From Caenorhabditis elegans (lineage: Eukaryota; Nematoda; Chromadorea; Rhabditida; Rhabditidae), in assembly GCF_000002985.6 (NCBI RefSeq), contig NC_003280.10, positions 9,544,501 through 9,608,500 of the forward strand: DNA of 64,000 nucleotides. Direction: 5' to 3'. This document shows, in pieces, positions 39,994-53,608 of the stretch. Below the pieces are notes generated by a model. It was not told the origin of the DNA, made no database searches, and saw only the letters and a list, made by a program, of their open reading frames with translations. Both the position numbers and the translations under genes were made by a program. How positions within the stretch are numbered: position 1 is the first letter of the stretch; each line of letters opens with the position of its first letter.

Positions 39994-42277
39994 TCAATTG
40001 TTTTTCTTTCCCCTTGAAACAATTTTAGGAACTCCCCGAACTCCGTTCACCACTGAACGAATCGTTCGGAAAACTGTCCGAATTGTGTAATAAATAATTG
40101 AAAGAGTACAGAAAATGACAAAGAAGAAGAAGGCAATGACATCAACGAGGAAATATTGAAGAAAATTCAAATGATCTGCTCCACTTCTAGCGTGTGGAAC
40201 TTCCTGGTGCCGTTCGATGAATTCAACCCAAAACGCAGCGTGATAAAGTTCAGTGTATGGAACATCGATGACCATATCTTGGAAGATTAACATTTCCTTC
40301 TTGTATCTGAAAACAATTATTTGAATTTGAACGTTCTGAATTTTCCGTTTTTGAAATCAAACTAAATGTACTCACTTCTCATTTTCAATCACTTCATTAA
40401 TAGCGGCAGTCAATATTTCCCCACTGAACTCCGATTTCTCCACCATGACTCCACTATCTCGTGCAGTGATTCTCAGTAAATTATCATAACCACGAGAAGT
40501 CAATGGTACTCCAACAACTGGAACTCCGTGATAAACTGATTCAATGACACTGTTCAATCCTCCATGTGACACGTGGCATCGGCACTTTTGATGACCTAGT
40601 AGGTCTTGAAGTGGAAGCCATGGCTTGACGAGTAGATTTGATGGCAAGTTTGAAGAATTTGGTAGACCAGTTTGCCAAATGAACAAGAGATTTGGAAGAT
40701 ACTTGAAGGTATCCAGATAGGCTTGACGAATGTGCTCCGGAGATTTGTTCCATTGAACAGTGAACCCAGTGGAGAGCACAACGAAACCGTCAGGATAGGC
40801 TGAGATCCAAGAGGTAAACTCCTGGAATTTAAGCAGATATTATAATTTTTTAAATAAGTTTTTAAAATTTGAAACCTTCGGAAGTTCTTTTGGTTTTCTG
40901 CATTGGATGGCTCCGATGAAATTTACACGTGGCATGTATGGTCTTGAGAAGTCAAAAATAGGAGGGGTATTCACGAAGTTTATAGATGCGTTGCGCTCAA
41001 TTTCGAAAGTAGACTCGACTCCTGGGTAGTATTTCTGAATTTCACTTTGTCTTAAGAGTTTGGAAGTATTAAAAAAGGTCTCACCTGGAAAACTGCATCA
41101 ATTCTTGGTTGCACAATATGTTGATGAATATACAGTTGTTTGAAATAGGATGCCACGTTGTAAAGACGTTGCGAGAAAGTTAAATCATCAGTGAGTCCAG
41201 TGCCGGCAACTGGGAGATAACTTGGAGGAGATGGAGACTGGTTGGCCCACGCGGATTCGGTGCGGAGACCAGTCATGGACCAATAGATGTAGACGGATTC
41301 TGAAAAAGTTTTCACTAGAATCTTTTAAATAACTTAAATTGGAATTGTGTAAGATTTATGAAAACTTAGTCAGTGAAGTCTCAAACTATTTAGAATATTT
41401 TCTTTAACTCACTTTTCAATCCTGCCATCAAAACTCCACATGAATTATATAAGTCGTCAACGATTACGGTAGAAAATCTTTAAAAAGTTCATTGACGGGA
41501 TTAACTTTTTTAATCACTTACTGTTTCTCAACCATTTTATCGAATTTACTCTTGCTCCGAGACAAAACCGAATCACAGAGACGAATTGATGCCAGCCAGC
41601 CAGTAGTTTGCTCATTTTCATTTGTATATTGTGGATTCCAAAGCTGAAATTCAATATGTAGAGTTTAAAAAATGATAGGTTCAAAAAAAATCTACCTCGG
41701 AATGTGACGTATGATTTTTGAATTGATAAATTTCCTGGAGAGTTCGATCTCCAAATTGTGCAGGCCAGAATTCGCGAGATACTTGCTGATGAAGTACGAT
41801 GTCGGACTGAAAAGGAATTGTTGAGGAAGTAAAAAAAAATAACTGAAGAAGGTGAAGCATGTTGCTCTTATGGTCTAGTTAGGGTGCTGAAATCACCAAA
41901 AAAATAAAGTGAAACTTTTCAAAAATAAAATATAAATTATTCGGCATTCGGTCAAAAAAGTCCACATTTTTCAAAAATTTGGTGATCTGCCAAAACTAAT
42001 CTTTTTTTAATTTCATATAACCCAAGTTAATAGAATCAATTTTTTTCCAATATCTACGCCAAACTTCTATAATGTTCTCATCTAAATAGTTATCCTGATT
42101 ACTTACCCTTTCTGGGCCAATTTCCAGCCATGTCACTTTGTGTCCTCGTTCAGCCAACTCTCTTGCAAGAACTGACATTGTCTGGGCATGGACTGGATAT
42201 AATGTACTTGGAATGAAAAGAACATCTCCAGCGGTTACCCAACCTATTGTTCCAAGCAATAGAAGCCAAGATTTCAT
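39994..42277 (-). CDS. ugt-58: UDP-glycosyltransferase UGT-58
   Basis: Family 1 UDP-glycosyltransferase of 533 aa, expected to conjugate sugars to small lipophilic substrates in the ER lumen. Minus-strand exons are 42277-42107, 41806-41696, 41643-41522, 41477-41413, 41299-41085, 41034-40876, 40821-40376 and 40306-39994. The N-terminal signal peptide is [17 protein letters not shown]. The donor-binding signature lies in exon 7: [15 protein letters not shown], then [20 protein letters not shown] and [13 protein letters not shown]-terminal transmembrane segment ([18 protein letters not shown]) is followed by a basic cytosolic tail ending SRGKKNN, typical of ER retention. The donor-site His-Gly-Gly is intact, so it is probably active. 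Substrate not predictable. Confidence 0.94.
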
Positions 42278-43857
42278 GGTTTGGCTGGAAATTTATTAAA
42301 TAAATAAAGAAAGGTATGTAGTGGCAACAACTGATAAGAGCAGATAATAATTTGTAGAAAATTGAAAATCTTAATAACAGTTCTTCAACGATTATAGAAA
42401 ATAAATGAAGTTAGACAATCGATAAGAACCGGCCGACAAAAAAGGTTAATGAAAGAATAAAAGAGAGAGAATGATAACTTGTAAGAAGAGACGCAGAGAA
42501 TAAAGAACTACAACATACAGTTGTATTCTATTCTATAGTTGCCTCAATCTCCCAGTGTATCTCTTGATAAGTGAATGATGATAATACAGAGTTGATATAT
42601 TAATAAGTAGATTTTAGTAGAAACTGGTTCTGTTAGGATCGTTTGATTTTCCAAGGTGGACCAAAGTTGTTTGCAAGACAGTTCTAACAATTTTATAGAA
42701 CGAACAGTTTGGAGATAATTGCAGATTTCATGAAAATTGTAGTAGAACTATTATCAACTGCAAAGAGCTTCATCATATTTTGCTAGGGAGCATCCAAGTT
42801 GTGAATTGTCGATAATTTTACTCTTAGAAAAGTTATACGTCGAACATTTCTAATATGGTTTCTAGAGAATATAAGGAATACACGAGGTACAAGACATGTT
42901 TTTAAGTTGTTCCAAAATGAGAGCTACAAGACCAGACTTTGCACATTTTAGTCGATTGGTTCTAAAGCGGGGTGAAAAATCGCACGATTTTTTCAGCCTT
43001 TTCCAGAATATTTTAATTATTCTGGATAGCACTCCCCATTGACCGTACTCGTTCTTCAAAATGTTCTTCAGATTTTGCACACATAAATAAGTTAGAGCGA
43101 CAGACACCTCCCAGGATTTTTTTTGAGATCTACAACACAAAAAACTTAGTTTCACAGCATGGCCACGGAAATTAAAAAATTCGGCCACTCTCAAAAATTT
43201 CAATTTTCATCCATTATAATAATAAAATTTCAATTTCAGAAAAAGAAGCATACAAACTGAAAAAATTAATACAATTTGAGGAGACAAAGAAATTCCAAAA
43301 AAAAAGAAAAGAAAACCTGATCTATTAACCGGTACATTCCATTTATTTTATCAGTAGTAGTCTGATATAGTGATAAAAACCAAGTGAAGAACAAACCTTG
43401 AACTTCTAAAAGTTCATAGACATGTGCCTTGCAAAAAATAGACCAAAATAAGGAAGAGTTTGTGAAAGTACTTGGGCTTCAGTTATTCATAGAAAGTTCG
43501 CTTTTCCTTTCCCTCTTCTACTTCTTTCTTTTCATCGTCTGACCTAGATTACCGTTCCATAATTGACAGTATAAGGAGTGAGAACTGCTGGATGGAGGGG
43601 GCTGCACATATAATTATGGTTATGATGCAGGAAAAATCTGAGATGGTTTAAATTTAAAAACTACAGTACTCAAGAAAGAACCATTAAATGCGTAAGTGTG
43701 TGTTTGCAATGTTTTTATCAAGTACGAAAACAATTCAAAAACACTTGGATATAGAAAAAAAAACTAGTTTAATTTAAAGTATACTGCAACTTCATAACAA
43801 TAACACTAACAAAGTACTAAAATCTAATACAAAAGAATAACAAACAAACAAAAAAGA
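42278..43857. other. Intergenic region with a dispersed repeat
   Basis: Promoter side of ugt-58 and 3' side of the Era GTPase gene. On the minus strand 43203-42862 carries a C. elegans-type interspersed repeat that includes GAGTGGCCGAATTTTTTAAT and TCCGTGGCCATG. A long open frame there (113 codons) is a by-product of the repeat. AT-rich otherwise. Confidence 0.55.
42862..43203. repeat. Interspersed repeat with TTCCGTGGCCATG core
   Basis: Recognised by the core GAGTGGCCGAATTTTTTAAT / TTTCCGTGGCCATG, common in C. elegans spacers. Boundaries are approximate. Confidence 0.5.
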
Positions 43858-45261
43858 TTATTTTGATTGGGTAATTAATTTCCCGTTATGGGTAACAATT
43901 AATCTTGCATATAGCTGTCTTTGGAATAATGAATGTAGATGCTCATTGACTCGCCGTCCGATCTCCGAAATCCGTTTTCCTCCCTTTCCAATTATCAAGG
44001 ATCCATCTCTTGGCTTTTGGCACCGTATTTCTCCAACAATTTGCAAAACTTCTCCCTGCTCTTCCCATTCTGAAATTCGAATTTGTACAGTGTACGCGAC
44101 ATCGGATGGAGTTGTGTCAAGCACTGCAGCACGGATCGAATCAATGCAAAGTTGTTGGGCAGACTGGAAAATTGATATTTATAAATATACACTTTTGGAG
44201 TTTTTTCTTCCAAATTTACCTCTCCAGTTGGCATTCCATCTTGCATTTTCCATTCTCCCTGTGGAGAGATGCTCATCAAATGATCTCTCAACTCATCAAT
44301 ACCCTCTCCGTTCAACGAAGAAACGAAGAAGACACGTTCGAATCCAGACCATCCACAAATCGTACGGAATAAGGAACGTGTCTCAGAATAACTGCATTTC
44401 CACGTGGGTTTCTGAATAAGCTCTCGAAATTGGCTCTGCCATTTCTCATCGGATGGTTTGAAGGAAGATGATGATTGAATATTTGTGGAGAGTGATTTTC
44501 CAAGTCGTCCAATTTGAGCAGGCTTTGTAGAAATTTGTTGATTGTCGGATAATTGACCATTAGTGAGAATCTGGAATAGTTTTTTGTAATTTAGAAGTTC
44601 AAAATTTTCTCCGAACTTACTTCAACTAAAGGTAATAAATCGGATCTTCTCATAACCAAGTCGATCTTGTTCATCACCAGAATACTTGGAACATGCGAAT
44701 ATCTGTGAAGCATATGAAGAACACGATGATGAATGTATGCTCCAGGTGCTGTCGAGTCTTGCACAACGAGCACGTGTTGAGCTCGTTGGAGGGCTCGCTC
44801 CGGATCCTGAAGCACACGATCTCCACTTGTTGCACTAGTTTTCTTCATGGTTTGGCGGACATGGGACGTACTAACAGCTCCAGGAGAATCGACAAACACG
44901 AGTTGAGTGGAGTCGCTGCAGATTGAAGCAGAGATGTTCTGAAAATAAATATTTTTATGAAGTTTGTACAAGAAATTTGAGAAATTAAAAATGAAAATCT
45001 TACCCTTGTCGTGGTGTCCATTTTACTGCTAACTGCTGATAAAGGACACCTGATTAGTGAATTCGTTAGAAGTGATTTTCCAACATTTGGAGCTCCGATA
45101 ACTGCAAGTTGAAGACATTTTGTTGCTGGTTGTATTGGGGTTTTCTGAAAAATAAAATAAAATTATCAATCTTAAAATAAGAAAAGTAATACCTCATAGC
45201 TCGTAGAAGTTGAAGCCGTCGAGAAAAGTCTACACGAAAAGTTTAGCCGTTTTATAATCAT
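43858..45261 (-). CDS. Era-like GTPase, mitochondrial (ERAL1 homolog)
   Basis: Era-family GTPase with KH domain, 394 aa. ERAL1 binds mitochondrial 12S rRNA and assists small mitoribosomal subunit assembly. Minus-strand exons are 45261-45193, 45144-45004, 44938-44621, 44570-44220 and 44163-43858. The first 25 residues (MIIKRLNFSCRLFSTAS) are a plausible mitochondrial presequence. G motifs are GAPNVGKS, TTTR, DSPG, NKID and SSLNGEG. The C-terminal KH domain contains GKGGKRISEIG. A lineage-specific Ser/Gln-rich insertion of about 70 residues lies between NKID and SSLNGEG. TTTCAG directly abuts the ATG, so the mature 5' UTR would be essentially the spliced leader. It lies 202 bp behind dimt-1 on the same strand, a typical downstream operon gene. 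Confidence 0.94.
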
Positions 45262-45463
45262 CTGAAACTTTTCTTGAGTGAATTGAATTTTTTACGGAAT
45301 TTTCAGTAACAAAAAAAATAAAAAGGTATGTCCAGCCTTAAAAGGTGTAATATAAACACAAGATATCAACGTATTTTTTTAATCAAAATTTTTGATGGCG
45401 CGAAATTCAACAAAACAAAGAACAAATGGATAACAGTAAAACAAATAAAGATGATTGTGATAT

Positions 45464-46905
<1,442 letters not shown>

Positions 46906-48354
46906 ATGGGGTCAAAAAGAGTATGCCCAGATGCAAATAATTCTGTAAAGTGTAAGTTTTAGGCCTGGGCTGAATATTAAATCTGAAAATAATACTTTTC
47001 AGCAAAAAAAGCAAAAACCCTGGATTTTCTCGCTCATCCTCGACGGAAGATTGCAATTCAGTTTTTCTATTTGGGCTGGGAGCATGATGGGCTTGTTCAA
47101 CAACCGCATACACAAAATACGGTGGAAAATGTAAGAATTCTAAAATACTTTATTTAAATAAATTAAAAATGTTTCAGCATATCATGCAGGCACTAATAAA
47201 AACTCATTTAATTGAGGACTGGACGAAATGTGATTTTTCGCGTTGTGGACGGACCGATAAAGGAGTTTCCGCATTTAAACAAACTGCTGCAATGGTTGTT
47301 AGGTTTAAAATTTTTTTACTGAACTCGTTCTCATTTCAATTTTCAGATCTCTGTGTCCCGGTGACTCAGGAGTGTTTTGGTCAGATTCTACGCAAGAGCA
47401 TCAAAAAGTGGACTATAAAGCTAGTGGAGAAGAGCTTCCCTATGTAAAAATGCTCAATGGAGTTCTTCCGAAAACCATCAGAGTCTTCGCCTGGGCTCCT
47501 GTCGCGCAAACGTTCAATGCCAGATTCGATTGTAATAGAAGAACATATAAATATTCTTTTGCTAAAGCTGACCTTAACTTAGAGGTTGGTGTATTTTCAT
47601 TATATTTTTATCTTCAAATTATTATTTATTTAGAAAATGCGTCAGGGCGCGGAGCTATTGGTCGGTGAGCACGATTTTTCGAATTTCTGCCAAATCGATA
47701 TGAACGAGAAAAGACTGCTGCAGTCTTATGTTAGAAAAGTCTATGAAGTCAAGGTAGAACAAGTATCGACTCATCCAGAAAATGGTATTGTTTATTTATT
47801 CAGAGAGTTTAGTTTTGACAAGTAAAACTTTAGATATGTATTCAATGGTGGAGCTCACTGTATCTGGAAGTGGTTTCCTTTGGCATATGATTCGATACAT
47901 AGTCACGATCCTTCAAGAAATTGGAAGAGAAAATGAACAACCATCATTAATCTCACAGCTTCTTGACCTGAAAAAATATCCGAGCCGGCCGCAGTACACC
48001 TTAGCCTCGGACACTCCTCTATGCTTATTCGATTGTGGATATAAATCTGAAGATGTTGAATGGAAAGTTCATGACTATACACTGAAAAGTACAGTGACCG
48101 GACTACAAAAAACCTGGGCGACGTATCAGGCGAGAAGTCGAATGATGGAAAATATGCTCGGAGAACTGACTGGAATGGCTGAATTCAGTTCAGGAGATGC
48201 CAATAAAGGACTTCACGAATTTGTACAAGATCGTCCGATACCTTCAAATTACATAAGGTTTGAGAATAGGAAAATGTGTGAAAGCCTGGAGAGCAAGAAA
48301 GAGAAAATGGCAGAAAAGAAGAAAAATGGAGAAGAATCTTCGGATAAACTATGA
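46906..48354 (+). CDS. tag-124: tRNA pseudouridine synthase (PUS3/DEG1 type)
   Basis: TruA-family synthase of 402 aa, closest in layout to PUS3/Deg1, which modifies tRNA positions 38/39. Exons are 46906-46951, 47003-47130, 47178-47302, 47347-47584, 47634-47784 and 47834-48354. The catalytic motif is CGRTDKGVSA, with the nucleophile Asp at about residue 85. Supporting blocks are RVFAWAPV, FNARFDCNRRTYKY, GEHDFSNFCQ and SGSGFLWHMIRYIV. The C-terminal ~100 residues are charged and Lys/Glu-rich (KKEKMAEKKKNGEE). First gene of the plus operon. Confidence 0.95.
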
Positions 48355-48546
48355 GAGTTTAATTGTTTTTTAAGTTATTAATACGGTTTTGTTGTTGATT
48401 TTTTTGTTTTTAAAAATATATGTTTCTGTTTTTTGATCAATTTTTTCCTTTTTGTTTGATTTATTGGTTTCTGAAATCCAAATTTATTTCTGAAAATTGT
48501 AAGAAGTTGTCTTTATAATCGAATTTCCATTTCCAGCTAGACAGAA

Positions 48547-50394
48547 ATGTCTATAATCAACGACGAAAATGGAAGAGGCTATAAAGTACATCTTTGCAAG
48601 ACGAATATTGCACAGAACAACAATAAATTTTACGATATGGAATTGTTGGATGAGGGAGGTGATTTCATTGTGAAGCTTATCAATGGACGTATTGGATATC
48701 GTGGTGTCACACAATTAAAAGATTTCGATGACCTCGACAGAGCCAAGAAGTTCTTCGAAAGCAAATTCTACGAGAAAACTCATCTTCATTGGGAAGAAAG
48801 AGACGATGAACCGGTTCCCAATAAATATGCAGTCGTTGAGTTGGCTACTAACGCAAGACAGACTGAAAAAGAAGTTAAAAAGGAGGAACCGGAACCTGAG
48901 CCGAAAGTTGATGAGAAAAATACACGTGGAAGGAAGAAAAGAGGAATTGTTAAAGAAAAGAAAGAAATCAAGAAAGAAGAGGAACCAGTTGAAGAAGTTA
49001 ATGAAAAGCTGAAGGAATTGATGAAATGCATCTGCGACGAAGATGTTCATCTGGGACTCTTGAAACAACTGAAATTTAACGAAGCTTTTGGAAGACCAAT
49101 TGGTGAGTTTTAAAAAATCGTATTAAAAAATTAGAGAAAAATTCAGATTGCCTCTCACTTGCCCAACTCACCACTGGATATGAAATTTTGAGTAAGATTG
49201 AGGAATCGATTGGAGGAAAATCAGGTATTTTATGAAATTTTGTAAATTTGAAGTTTTAAGTTGAAAAATCTAAATTTAGGCCATTATCTTCCCTGAAAAA
49301 TGGAAATTCTTTTAGCTCGAAGATCTACTCGTGGCCGGCCACGAGTAGCTGACCGTGTTCTTGCTGTTAAATCCGATGGTCCATCTCTTCACGACATCAA
49401 CAAATATTATTCTCTCATCCCTCATTCATTTGGTTTCTGTGTTCCTCCAAAAATTGATTCTCATGCTAAAATTCAAGCTGAACGAGAGCTTCTGGATGCA
49501 CTGAAAGGATCAATTGAAGCATCACTGGAACTGAAGGATTTGAAAAAGACAGCATCGTCGAAGGATATTTATCAAAGACTTTATGAGCGCCTCCCGTGCC
49601 ATTTGGAGCCAGTTTCGGAAGAAATTGCAGGAAAAATTGGAGACTGCTTGGCTATGCGTGGACCCACTCATTGTTACAAGCTTTCACTCATTGATGCATT
49701 CGAGTTAAAGGATCCAAATGAAATTCCAACTGAAGCTCCAGTTGAAGTTCAGGAAGTTCCGAAGAAGAGAGGACGAAAGAGCACAAAGACCGCTGCTCCA
49801 ACTGTTCCACCACCAACTACAAAACGCCTTCTTTGGCACGGTACTCGTGTGACAAATGTCTTCTCAATCCTCATGAATGGACTTCAGTTCCCAGTTGGAG
49901 ATCGCTGTGGTCTGATGTTCGGAAATGGAGTTTATTTCGCAAATGTTCCAACTAAATCCGCGAATTACTGTTGCCCAGAGGCTTCAAAGAGAGTTTTCAT
50001 GCTTCTTTGCGAGGTGAGAAATCCACTGAAAATTTCACAATTTTCAATTTTTTCTATTTCAGGTTGAAACTGCGAACCCATTAGTTCTCTACGAGTCAGA
50101 AATTGACGCGGATGAGAAAATGGAAAAAGCGAAAAAGACGTCGGTTTATGCAGCTGGAAAGCACACTCCAAGAGACACTGTTGAAATGTAAATTCTGATT
50201 TTTTTCAAAAAATTCTTATCCATGAAATTTTCAGCAATGGAATCCCGGCATTCAAGTCAAATCTTGAGACAATCGAAGAAGAAACTCGTCTTCTCTACGA
50301 TGAATATGTGATGTTCAACAAGGAACACTTCAAAATAAAATATGTTGTCGAAGTGAAAGTGGATCGTCTTACCGCTAAGGAAATGATGGCTTAA
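48547..50394 (+). CDS. parp-2: Poly(ADP-ribose) polymerase 2 (PARP-2/PME-2)
   Basis: DNA-damage-responsive nuclear poly(ADP-ribose) polymerase of 538 aa, also known as pme-2. Exons are 48547-49102, 49147-49224, 49316-50013, 50063-50187 and 50235-50394. Order: WGR domain (about 10-95), a charged Glu/Lys linker, regulatory helical domain (about 155-285, beginning NEKLKELMKCICD) and catalytic ART domain. The H-Y-E triad is visible as LLWHGTR, VYFANVPTKSANY and DEYVMFN. Two differences stand out: the name-giving Trp of the WGR motif is Asn here (NGRIGYRG, residue 46), and a basic insert with RGRPR and KKRGRKS, resembling AT-hooks, lies in the regulatory and catalytic parts. No zinc fingers, as expected for PARP2 rather than PARP1. 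Confidence 0.96.
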
Positions 50395-50726
50395 ATGCTA
50401 ATTTCTCATGTAATCTCTCACATTTTATCTGTTTCTACCTCTCCATTTAATTTTCTGATCTGAATTTGTCAAGCTTTTGTAACTTTTTTTAAACCTGTTA
50501 ATCCAATGATACTCCTCATTTTTTTAAAATCACATTCCTGGAATTTGTTTTTGCTCAAAATCTCATCTTTTTCGGTTTCACTTCATTCATTTTCTGCTCA
50601 TATCAAAAAACAAATGTATTTTTGAAGCAATTTAAATTTTTCTCTAAAATTCTGAAGGTGTTGCTAATCCTTTTTATATTTTTTGAAGCTGATTTTCACA
50701 AGCTTAATCAAAACGATTTTCAGAAA

Positions 50727-52027
50727 ATGTCCAGAAGAAAATTGAGAGCAGTGGAATACGATCGTGACTATATTAATTTCGATGGTAGTATTTCAGAAAT
50801 TGTTCTACAATAATTAACCAAATTCCAGACGATAATGAGATTCGCCGTCTAATCGTCACTGTCGAAGAAGCCCATCTGAAGTGTCGTGATCAAAATTGGT
50901 CTGCTCAGATGCTTGACGAGCAGGATGTAGCTAAATGGACTGTGGAGCTTGAAAAATATTTTACCGAGTTTGGTGCACCGTCTGGATGCTCCAGAGCGGC
51001 GGCGATTGACTATGTCTTGAACGCTGCTGTTCAAAAGATTTATGAACAGAAAGGTTTGCAAAATTAGGTGATACGTTTAAATACACGATATCTGTATTTC
51101 CAGGCGGTGACACTGAACTCTGCTCGAGTCGGCTCAGAGAACAAGCTGAAAAAGTGCTCGAAGCACATCGAGATTCCCAAAATCCACTTAACCGACTTGA
51201 TTGTGAGTCATAAATTCCTTTTTAAAAAATAAAATTTAATTATTCTCATTCTTAGATTCTTCACCAAATTTTGCTGAAAATGCACGTGCTCTGTGCTCAA
51301 TTCTCGGCATTTCTGCTCATCACCCCGATCCAAAAGTTCTAATGAAAGCTGCTTGTTTGTATATTGCTGAAAATTTGGGAGATGATGTGATTGCTGAAGA
51401 GACTGAAGAAGTATTGAAAAATAAGGTAACCGAGATTTTTTTCGAATGGTTTTTTAAAAATAAAATTTCTTTCAGAAAACTCTAAATATCAACGCGTTTC
51501 CAATTGGAATGCAAGCTCCAAAGAATGGAGCCGTACATTTTTCGGCTCGTCTTCTTCGTCTCATTTGTTTACGACAATTGCGAGTGGTCTCCAGAATGGT
51601 TAGTAAAATTTTTCAAAAATGTATTTTTATTAAGTGTTCTTTGGGAGGAAACCATATTTTCAAAAATCGAATGTGATTGATGTATGGCGGTGTCTAGCTG
51701 AAGCCTTTGAAGTTTTGAATTTTAAAAATATAAATGATGTTACTAAATTTTGAAAAAAATTCAAATTCAAGATAGTTGCTCTTTGCTCCCTACAAGAACA
51801 AATGATCATTCATATTTTACTTTTCTGTACGCTTATCAAAGGCATCCATGACAACCATAGATATGTGGCTCCGCCCCGGTCAACCCCTTTCCGACGGGCT
51901 CAGTCGCATATTTCAATTGTTTTCACTTACATGTTTTCAGATCAACGAAACTCTTGTGGAAATTCAAAACTTGACGATGGACATGTCAAAGCGAGCTGAC
52001 TTGAAGCAGGTTCAATACGGAAGATAA
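50727..52027 (+). CDS. RTRAF (hCLE/CGI-99) homolog
   Basis: Protein of 253 aa matching the RTRAF/hCLE family in length and block order. In animals this is a subunit of the RTCB-DDX1 tRNA-ligase complex that shuttles RNA between nucleus and cytoplasm. Exons are 50727-50784, 50829-51053, 51104-51202, 51256-51425, 51476-51598 and 51941-52027. Family-like features are the N-terminal SRRKLRAVEYD, the middle NWSAQMLDEQDVAKW and AAIDYVLNAAV, a central helix repeat (NARALCSILGI), LGMQAP-type linker text (FPIGMQAP) and a C-terminal coiled segment with LRQLRV and INETLVEIQ. The protein ends QVQYGR. The last intron (342 nt) is long for this cluster. Third gene of the operon. The assignment comes from recall of the family. 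Confidence 0.85.
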
Positions 52028-52183
52028 ATAAAATCTTTAATTTTGTTTTTTTTTTCGGGTCTCTGTAGCACGCTGTAAATTTATTAAAATATTAATTTAA
52101 TCTTAAAATTGTTTTCCTCCAGTTCTTGCTGTTTTACTCACAGCTTATCATATTTCACCACTCTCCTGTTTTCCAGATAAAAA

Positions 52184-52889
52184 ATGAATGAGTTTATCAG
52201 CATGGCAACACCGGAAACTCGTCGACGACCGAATATCCTGGTGACTGGATCACCCGGAACTGGAAAATCAACGCTCGGACAACAAGTTGCTGAGAAGCTT
52301 GGATTTGTATTTATTGAGGTGAAATTTTGAAATTTTAAGTAGTTAAAGATCCTATAATTCTTCCAGGTCAGCAAAGAAGTTCGAGAAAACAATTTGCAAG
52401 GAGATTTCGATGAGCAATACAACTGCCACGTTCTCGACGAGGATAAGCTTTTGGATCACATTTCAGATCGTTTGGACAGTGATGAAGGTGGTATCGTTGT
52501 CGATTATCACGGATGTGACCTTTTTCCAGAAAGGCGAGTTTCGAGGGTTCTACAGGAGTTTAATTGTTCGTGATTTCAGATGGTTCGACGTGGTCGTAGT
52601 TCTTCGATGCCCCACAGAAAAACTGTATGATCGTCTACAATCTCGTGGATATTCTGAATTCAAGATTAAAGAAAATGTAGAATGCGAGATTTTTGGAACT
52701 CTCTTGGAAGAAGCCAGAGAGTCGTATAGGTTGGTGTTTTCTTATTTACAGAAATTCAACAAAAATTATTTCAGTGAAGACATCGTCCATGAACTTCAAT
52801 CAGAAACAACTGAACAAATGGAGGAAAACTTGGAAAGAATCTGCGAACTTGCCGGAGAGTTCAAAAATGAGCACACCATGGAGCAGTGA
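52184..52889 (+). CDS. Adenylate kinase isoenzyme 6 (hCINAP/Fap7) homolog
   Basis: Nuclear adenylate kinase/ATPase of the hCINAP/Fap7 type, which helps small ribosomal subunit maturation. Exons are 52184-52318, 52367-52533, 52580-52729 and 52775-52889, giving 188 aa. An in-frame second Met at 52202 would give 182 aa and may be the real start. The P-loop is GSPGTGKST. The NMP-binding part includes FIEVSKEVRENN, and the conserved CDLFPERWFDVVVVLR block confirms the exon 2-3 junction. The LID is short, as in this family (SRGYSEFKIKENVECEIF). The intron at 52534-52579 begins with GC (AAG|GCGAGT) rather than GT. The family Cys-Glu-Ile-Phe segment and all phases are intact. Confidence 0.94.
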
Positions 52890-53124
52890 TTTCGGATTTT
52901 GAAATTCATTGTTTTCACTCTTTAATCTTACATTTTTTTGTTTTTGTTGTTGTTGTCGTCCTGTTTTTTTTTGAATTTCCATCATATTTCATTTTTTTCC
53001 CCTATCCAAATACATATATTTTTTGCACAATTAGTTTTCAATTATCAAATAATGGTCTATCAGCCAAGTTTTACCTTTCATATATTTTTTTAATGTACGA
53101 TTTTAATAACACGAGTTTCAGAAA

Positions 53125-53608
53125 ATGAGTCAACTTTGGTCAAAAATCAGATATGGAGTACGATGGAATCCTGCGGAGAGGCTGGCACTTGCTACAAGAG
53201 CGCTCAATTTGCAAAAGGTATACAGTTGCATTTTTATTGTAAAAAAAGTGACAATTTTATTTAGGTAAAATCAATCGATATCTCATTGGATCCACTTCAT
53301 CACGACAATCTATCAATTCGCACCTTTTGGCACTCGATAATGGCTCCAAAAGTGCGCCTAACCAACCCAAACGTTCGTGTCAAAACTGATATCCGGAATG
53401 ATCGACGAGCACCATTTTTTGTTGCGACTCTTGGTAAGTTATGGTAGTAATGGTCAATTAAATATATATTTAAAATTTAGACGACGGTCAAAAATTGCAC
53501 TTTTCAACTGAAAATATGACTGCAATGGATGTGATTATGAATTTCAATCGATTGACTGGACAACCAGAACTCGGAAAAGCTGGAACCCGCCCGAGAGCGA
53601 AGATTTAA
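53125..53608 (+). CDS. mrpl-53: Mitochondrial ribosomal protein L53
   Basis: Small mitoribosomal large-subunit protein of 129 aa, last gene of the plus operon. Exons are 53125-53217, 53265-53433 and 53481-53608. The start is set by GTTTCAG three bases upstream. Features typical of mL53 are a thioredoxin-like strand pattern beginning VKSIDISLDPL, the block SIRTFWHSIMAPKVRLTNP, and FFVATLDDGQKL. The protein is basic with an early Arg-rich segment usable as a mitochondrial presequence. Assignment rests on length, composition and its known place beside nhr-19. Confidence 0.88.

Larger units (their letters stand above)
46906..53608 (+). other. Predicted five-gene operon
   Basis: tag-124, parp-2, the RTRAF homolog, the AK6 homolog and mrpl-53 follow each other on the plus strand. 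Stop-to-start spacings are 192, 332, 156 and 235 bp. Each downstream start codon has a strong acceptor within about 12 nt (TTTCCAG 48531-48536, TTTTCAG 50717-50723, TTTCCAG 52170-52176, GTTTCAG 53115-53121), and the spacers are T-rich. This fits SL2 trans-splicing of a polycistronic transcript. Confidence 0.75.

Noticed and set aside
42862-43203. 113-aa minus-strand ORF
   Set aside because: Falls in an interspersed repeat with the GGCCGAATTTTTTAAT core; composition not protein-like.
43946-44419. 157-aa plus-strand ORF
   Set aside because: Antisense shadow of the conserved Era-like GTPase exons, which carry all G motifs and the KH domain.
48715-49068. Minus-strand Phe-rich ORF
   Set aside because: Antisense of the Lys/Glu-rich linker of parp-2.
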